This document shows positions 59,276-64,000 of a stretch of 64,000 bases of DNA, piece after piece (the stretch's first letter is position 1; every line of letters starts with the position of its first letter). Below the pieces are notes generated by a model that did not search any database, had not been told where the DNA came from, and worked only from the letters and a program-made list of their open reading frames with translations. The stretch covers positions 31,095,258 through 31,159,257 of the forward strand of contig NC_061863.1 in the NCBI RefSeq assembly GCF_907164915.1, given 5' to 3'. This DNA comes from Impatiens glandulifera (Eukaryota > Streptophyta > Magnoliopsida > Ericales > Balsaminaceae). The translations under genes were made by a program, and so were the position numbers.

Positions 59276-60599
59276 TGTTAGGATAGGCTACGACAATGAC
59301 AGGAGGGTTGAATATTAGGTAACTAAACTTTCACTTTCTATTCATTTTTAATCCCGTTAGAGATTAAGATCTGTTTTTTTATTCTTCACAAATCTTTGCA
59401 AGCTCTTGAATGGATTCAAGTGCGGAAATATTTGCTGGATTTGAAGCGATAGATAAATGAGTGTAAGATTGCAGAAATGAAATAACACAAGGAGTTTTTA
59501 TAGATGTTCGGAGATAAAACTCCTATGTCACCCCTTCTTCTACTTCCAGAAGGTTTTTCAATAGAAGGCTTTAATTCGTATAGACACTACACAAATCTAG
59601 TCAGATACATAGGTCGTAAAAGCTGGCTGTTTCTGAAATCTTAGCTAACACTCTGTTGAATAGACAACCTCTGTTCAACTTACAATTCTGAAATTTCTCT
59701 CAGAAAGAACAATAAACAATTGCTCAACTTCACTTAGTGAATCACACAATGATATTGGAGAGTAAACACACAAAGCTTAGAAATTCAGAATTCGTAGTGC
59801 GAATTAGTTGGAACCGAGAGTCAGAGAGCCGAGAGATTCTCCGTTGTACTTTGATCACCTTTTATATTGATTTGTAGCAACGGTCGAATCTTCCTATTGG
59901 ATACGTGTTAGCTATCCATTGGATGTATTCCAGGTGTACAGGAACATACATAAGAATATATTCGTTGGATAATGAGTACCGAGTTGTACTACCGAATATT
60001 CGGTAGACCGTGGTGTACGAGAAGGTACAACGCGGGCGAAAGGAATATTGGAGTACATGGCAGTTTAGCATATTAAGTTGAATGGGCAGACGATTGATAA
60101 TAGACGCTGATGATGAGTTGAGTATATAGAAGGACGCTTCTTTAGATGGCTGCTGAGGAAAAGTGTTTATTCGCGCCCTTCTTTAGACTACTGCTGAAGC
60201 AAAGCATCTATTAGCGCTTCTTCAGACCAGAGCATCTGATGAAGCAAGCACGTATGCTAGCGCTTCTTTAAACCAGATCGTCTGATTAAGTAGAACGGCT
60301 GCTAGCGCTTCTTCAGACTTGTACGCTTGATGAAGCAGAACGACTGCTAGCGCTTCTACAGACTAGACGTCTGATGAAGCAGCACGACTATTAGCGCTTC
60401 TTCAGACAAACACGTCTGTTGAAGCAAGATGTCTTCTAGAGCTTCTTTAGACGTACATGTGCAAAGACAATTTACACAACTTCATTTTGTTCACAAACAC
60501 ATCATTAAAACTATGTCGTATTGAACTTAATTCACATAAGTTAATTTTAGTGAATTAAAACATTTTTCCACAATTAATTATTTCTCAATGCGTTCAACA
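59276..60599 (-). repeat. Solo LTR of a copia-like element, minus strand, with its own hairpin repeat array
   Basis: On the minus strand it begins TGTTGAACGC (60599) and ends near 59276. Internal order parallels the SIRE-like LTRs: repeat array in U3, TATAAAAGG box (plus-strand 59858-59866), then a leader with GTGACATAGGAG and GGAAATATTTCCGC-like words shared with LTRs at 34322 and 60649. The array at 60110-60460 has units of about 45 bp with arms GCTTCTTCAGAC and GTCTGATGAAGC. No internal region is attached, and gypsy sequence lies on the left. The flanking words TCTCG and TCTAT do not form a clean duplication. Confidence 0.6.
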
Positions 60600-60648
60600 T
60601 CTATAGTGCTGATATTCTTGGAGATTGTAAGGAGTTGAAGATCAAAGG

Positions 60649-62095
60649 TGAAAGGATCGGTGACACTAATAGAGACAGGGGTCTAACTATTGATGACAAC
60701 TTAGTATAAAAATGGTTTGATAGAAATCTTGTTAGGGATTTGTATCACTTTCTATTCTTCACAAACCCTTAAAAACTCTTGAACGATTCAAGTGCGGAAA
60801 CGTTTGCTCAGGTTTGAAGCTAATAACCGATTAAACCATTGGAGTGCCTCCATAGTACAGAGGTACAGTAGACACCGAGCACCATGAACGTGGCCGTACC
60901 AATCTGATAGTGCACCAAATATTTTTCTAGGATTGTCCTGAAAAAAAAAGTAGTGGAAGAATATTGTCTTACGTGGCATGAATTCGTTGGATGTAACTAG
61001 CTGTCGTACTAATCTGCACGGATAAGTGAAGCAGGAGTAGCGTACAACTAGTTGATCGTTGGTAGACGGATACTAGCTTCAAGCAACTACTGAAGCAAGG
61101 CATTAGACGTGCTCCAATTAGAATGACAAATCTAATGAAGTTAGACGCCCCCATCTAATAGCAGGATCCATTAGACCACCAAGTCTAATGGAGTTAGACG
61201 ACACATCTAACTACGTGTCCCTTTAGACTAATATGAAGGAGTTAGACTGCACGTCTAACTTTCATCTGTTAGACTGCACGTCTAACTATGTATCTGTTAG
61301 ACTGCACGTCTAACTACGTATCTGTTAGACTGCACTTCTAACTAAGTCTCTATTAGACTGCACGTCTAACTACGTATCTGTTAGACTGCACGTCTAACTA
61401 CGTCTCTGTTAGACTACACATCTAACTACGTATCTGTTAAACTGCACGTCTAACAACGTATTTATTAGACTGCACATCTAACTACATATATGTTAGACTG
61501 CACATCTATCTACGTATCTGTTAGACTGTACGTCGAACTACGTCTCTATTAGACTGTACGTCTAACTACGTCTCTGTTAGACTGCACGTCTAACTACGTA
61601 TCTGTTAGACTACACGTCTAACTACGTCTCTGTTAGACTGCACGTCTAACTACGTATCTGTTAGACTGCATGTCTAACTACATATCTATTAGATTGCACG
61701 TCTAACTACATATCTGTTAGACTGCACGTCTAACTACATATCTGTTAGACTGATCGTCTAACTACGTCTCTATTAGACTGCATGTCTAACTACGTCTCTG
61801 TTAAACTGCACGTCTAACTACATATCTGTTAGACTACACGTCTAACTACGTCTTTGTTAGACTGCACGTCTAACTACGTATCTGTTAGACTGCATGTCTA
61901 ACTCAATGCGTCTAATAGTCAGTAAGTCTAATAAATCTCATTTAGACTAAGTCTAACTTAGAACGTTTGAATGCACCTGTAAAAAAACAATTAGGCAGCT
62001 TAGTTTCCTTCTTATTCAAGTTTTACACAAACTCATCATCAAAATTTCGTTAGTCAAAATGTTTTGATCCTTAGTCAAAATAATTTGACCCAACA
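60649..62095 (-). repeat. 3' LTR of the minus-strand element, with the longest hairpin array
   Basis: 1447 bp, minus-strand start TGTTGGGTCAAATTATTTTG. The array at about 61230-61900 contains about 25 units of 27 bp, each with GTTAGACTGCACGTCTAAC (plus strand) and a spacer of the TACGTATCT/TACGTCTCT type. It is more regular and more homogeneous than the arrays in the other elements, implying recent tandem expansion. Confidence 0.9.
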
Positions 62096-62460
62096 ATTTC
62101 CCCCTTTTTATGATGATGTTAAAACTTTGCACAATTAAAAGATTAGAATATTCAATAATGCAGTAGATAGAAATAAACTGTTCATATTTCATAGCAAATA
62201 ATAACTTGAATTCAAACATCAAGAACATTTTTCAAAAGAATATACAGAAAACATTTCAAAAACATCACGTTTTTCTTCCCAAAAACATCAAAAGATTTTC
62301 CCTTCCCCCTAAGTCTAAGGCTAATATTTTTCTCTTTCTTTCCCCCTTTTTAACATCATTCGGGGAGGGAATCTACGGCCGATTCTAGAGCTAAGGTTAA
62401 AGCCGAGTTAGAGGCTTCTCTGTTTCGTTTCTTTGACCTAAGCCTACCCACTCGAAGAAC

Positions 62461-63153
62461 TTATTCGAGAACCCTTGGACCGTTCAAGACTTTAGATGGA
62501 TTGACCTGAAACCCATGACCAGGTTCAGTAAGGAGACAACAAAGGAGTGCACTAAGGGGAGCATCGTATCCGAAGATATTCTTTCGAGAGGAAATCATTT
62601 TAACCAGATTGTTGAAAAGGAATTTCGACCAGTTTATGGCTACACCTCCTGTGATTTCCACCATTATTTCAAAGTCTTTCGTACATTAGATGTAGGAAGA
62701 GTCCTTCGCAAGAATGGATTTGGAGATAATGACGTTGAGTAGGGAAAACTCAACCTTCAGATAATTACTCTTTCCGTGAGACTCAACTAGAAGGAGTTGC
62801 CCTTCGAAGACTTGATCTGAGAAGACGAGCGTCATTTCAGACAGAATTTTATTGGAAGAAGAAGGAAACTCATGGATCCCTTCGGTTGGAAGTTTGAAGA
62901 ACATACCGAATGTTTCTTCAGAGAAACATATATTCTTGCCAAGTACATTCGCACGAATGTATTGGTTGTGATGAAAAATAGAAGTTTCAAATAATTCACG
63001 AACTGCTTGTTCGTGAAAGATGTAGTGAGGACGAAGAAATTTTTTAAGCCCAGAAGCTTTTAAGGATTCAAATATTAGAACCATTTCTGGAATCATTAGA
63101 ATTGAAACAGACTTAAAGTCTATTTGTAGAGATTTGTGAGAGAGAGAAGTCAT
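62461..63153 (-). pseudogene. ORF3 of the minus-strand element, one in-frame stop
   Basis: The ATG at 63153 gives MTSLSHKSLQIDFKSV, nearly the same start as the copy at 41129. Homology continues through IFESLKASGLKKFL, FHEQAVRELFE, MFFKLPTEGIHEF and KVEFSLLNVIISKSILAKDSSYI, then a single TAA (near 62686) in the same frame, and on with CTKDFEIMVEITGGVAINWSKFLFNNLVKMI to a stop at 62461. A basic stretch (LRSKKRNREAS) follows the stop in the + direction of the gene, as in the nested element. One nonsense codon separates it from an intact core. Function unknown. Confidence 0.72.
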
Positions 63154-63259
63154 TTTAGCAAGATGAACACATGAGCTTGGCGATTCGAATTCTAGAGAGA
63201 AAATCAAGGATTCAGGAGTACTCAACCATTTGAGTGACCCATTTATTAAATACAAGAGA

Positions 63260-64000
63260 GCTAACGTGTGACATTTAAAATCATGATTATACCAACCGTC
63301 AAAAATTTCAGAAACCTATTCCCAAGGGACACAACTATCAATTAATATTAATCATACAAATGCACTATTAATGTTAGACGTATAGAGGGAAGTCAGAAAT
63401 ATTAGTCACTCTTTAAACATTGAAATATACTTGTCTTCAATCTATTTGTGAAGTGACTAGTTTATTTTTGGCGGGAAAAGTACATAGACATATACAGTGG
63501 TAGAGGACAGTTGTACTGATAACCAGAAGATGAAAAGTCTAAGTACACAAGTAGTTAGACGTTTTAACTACTTTCCACATTCTTCACTTCTAATTGGGAA
63601 ATGCATCTATTAGACGTTAACGTCTAATCACGCTTGTCTTATACACGGTCTATTAGACTTAGAACGTCTAATTACGCATAAACACCACGTGCTAGACGTG
63701 TGTTCGGTTAGACGTGAGCTTCTAATTGCTCTTGTCTTATAAACGTCTAACGTCTATTAGACGCATACGTCTAACCACACAGGTTAATTGACCAAGACAT
63801 AAATCCCCAAAAGAAGATAAAAATTGCTTGAGCAGACATATGTCTAAGTAGTTATGCTTCTTAAATTTCTAATCTAATGGACGTATTGAGACCTCTGTCT
63901 TCTTGTCTTTTCAGTTACATTTGAACAATATGTTCCCTCTCAGTTCATGCACATAATAAAATCAATCAAGATCAACAAGTCCTAAAATATTTCTAAAGTG
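63260..64000 (-). promoter_or_regulatory. Non-coding gap upstream of ORF3 in the minus-strand element
   Basis: Homologous to 40380-41128 in reverse orientation. Between 63540 and 63870 the words TTAGACG/CGTCTAA repeat, with palindromes such as TTAGACGTTAACGTCTAA near 63610. The right end reaches the sequence that follows RNase H in the nested element (near 63960), so pol should begin just outside the window. Confidence 0.4.

Larger units (their letters stand above)
50200..60648 (+). mobile_element. Decayed Tat/Ogre-type Ty3/gypsy element, interrupted and truncated on the right
   Basis: A long LTR (about 50200-52668) is followed by a primer-binding-like site TTGACGACTCTACTAGGGA (52671-52689), which resembles the tRNA-Arg primer site of Tat/Ogre elements. 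Then come an extra ORF before gag, gag, protease, RT, RNase H and the start of a second (archaeal-type) RNase H, the gene order of the Tat lineage. The coding part is full of stops. At 59276 a solo LTR interrupts; 60600-60648 may be a short continuation, and at 60649 another element begins. Integrase and 3' LTR are not in the window. The left edge is approximate. Confidence 0.75.
60649..64000 (-). mobile_element. SIRE-like copia element on the minus strand, only its 3' part in the window
   Basis: Reading the minus strand from the right edge: non-coding gap with TTAGAC palindromes, ORF3 (63153-62461), a polypurine tract (minus strand AAAAAGGGGGAAAT at 62096-62109) and a 3' LTR (62095-60649). 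This is the same arrangement as in the nested element. pol, gag and the 5' LTR should lie to the right of the window. The LTR ends with CCTTTCA, one base different from CCTATCA of the relatives. Confidence 0.85.

Noticed and set aside
61230..61900. CRISPR-like array of palindromic repeats with spacers
   Set aside because: Plant nuclear DNA inside an LTR; spacers are near-identical, no cas genes, and the array is shared by related LTRs.

Overview
This window is nuclear DNA of a dicot plant. It is AT-rich and dominated by transposable elements, with two intact host genes whose introns follow plant GT-AG rules. The retrotransposon ORF3 family resembles predicted proteins I recall from asterids (Lamiales such as Gesneriaceae); that placement is inference. 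Exon coordinates below were worked out by hand from reading frame and splice sites.

Layout. 1-5017: dead Ty1/copia element on the + strand with its 3' LTR; the 5' end is outside the window. 5018-14538: AT-rich intergenic DNA with two copies of a 1.7-2.2 kb non-coding repeat, one of them split by a 487-bp hAT-type MITE with a perfect 8-bp target duplication. 14539-18248 (- strand): complete 12-exon SYT2-like synaptotagmin gene (538 aa, membrane contact-site tether). 18249-19088: its upstream region and an orphan 5' gene end on the + strand. 19150-20790: inverted piece of a Ty3/gypsy LTR. 20805-21945: about 310-bp tandem array carrying tRNA-like pol III boxes. 22456-24386: Pack-MULE with a perfect 9-bp TSD and a captured DDT/WAC-type chromatin gene fragment. 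24569-27036 (+): complete 7-exon flavin monooxygenase gene of the plant FMO GS-OX-like group (454 aa). 27990-30027: fold-back relative of the MULE.

31435-63999+: nested retrotransposons. An older non-autonomous SIRE-like copia element (31435-48899) keeps gag and a long third ORF but has lost pol. A second, nearly complete copia element (34322-43815, TSD GAAAG) inserted into that third ORF exactly between codons. Further right, a decayed Tat/Ogre-type gypsy element (about 50200-60648) is cut by a solo copia LTR (59276-60599) and by a minus-strand SIRE-like element (60649 to beyond the window).

The most unusual signal is shared by the three SIRE-like elements. Their LTRs carry arrays of short perfect hairpins (arms GTTAGAC/GTCTAAC). 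The same motif floods the non-coding gap between pol and ORF3. All three keep a homologous ORF3, even the element that lost pol. The unrelated solo LTR carries its own hairpin array of a different sequence.
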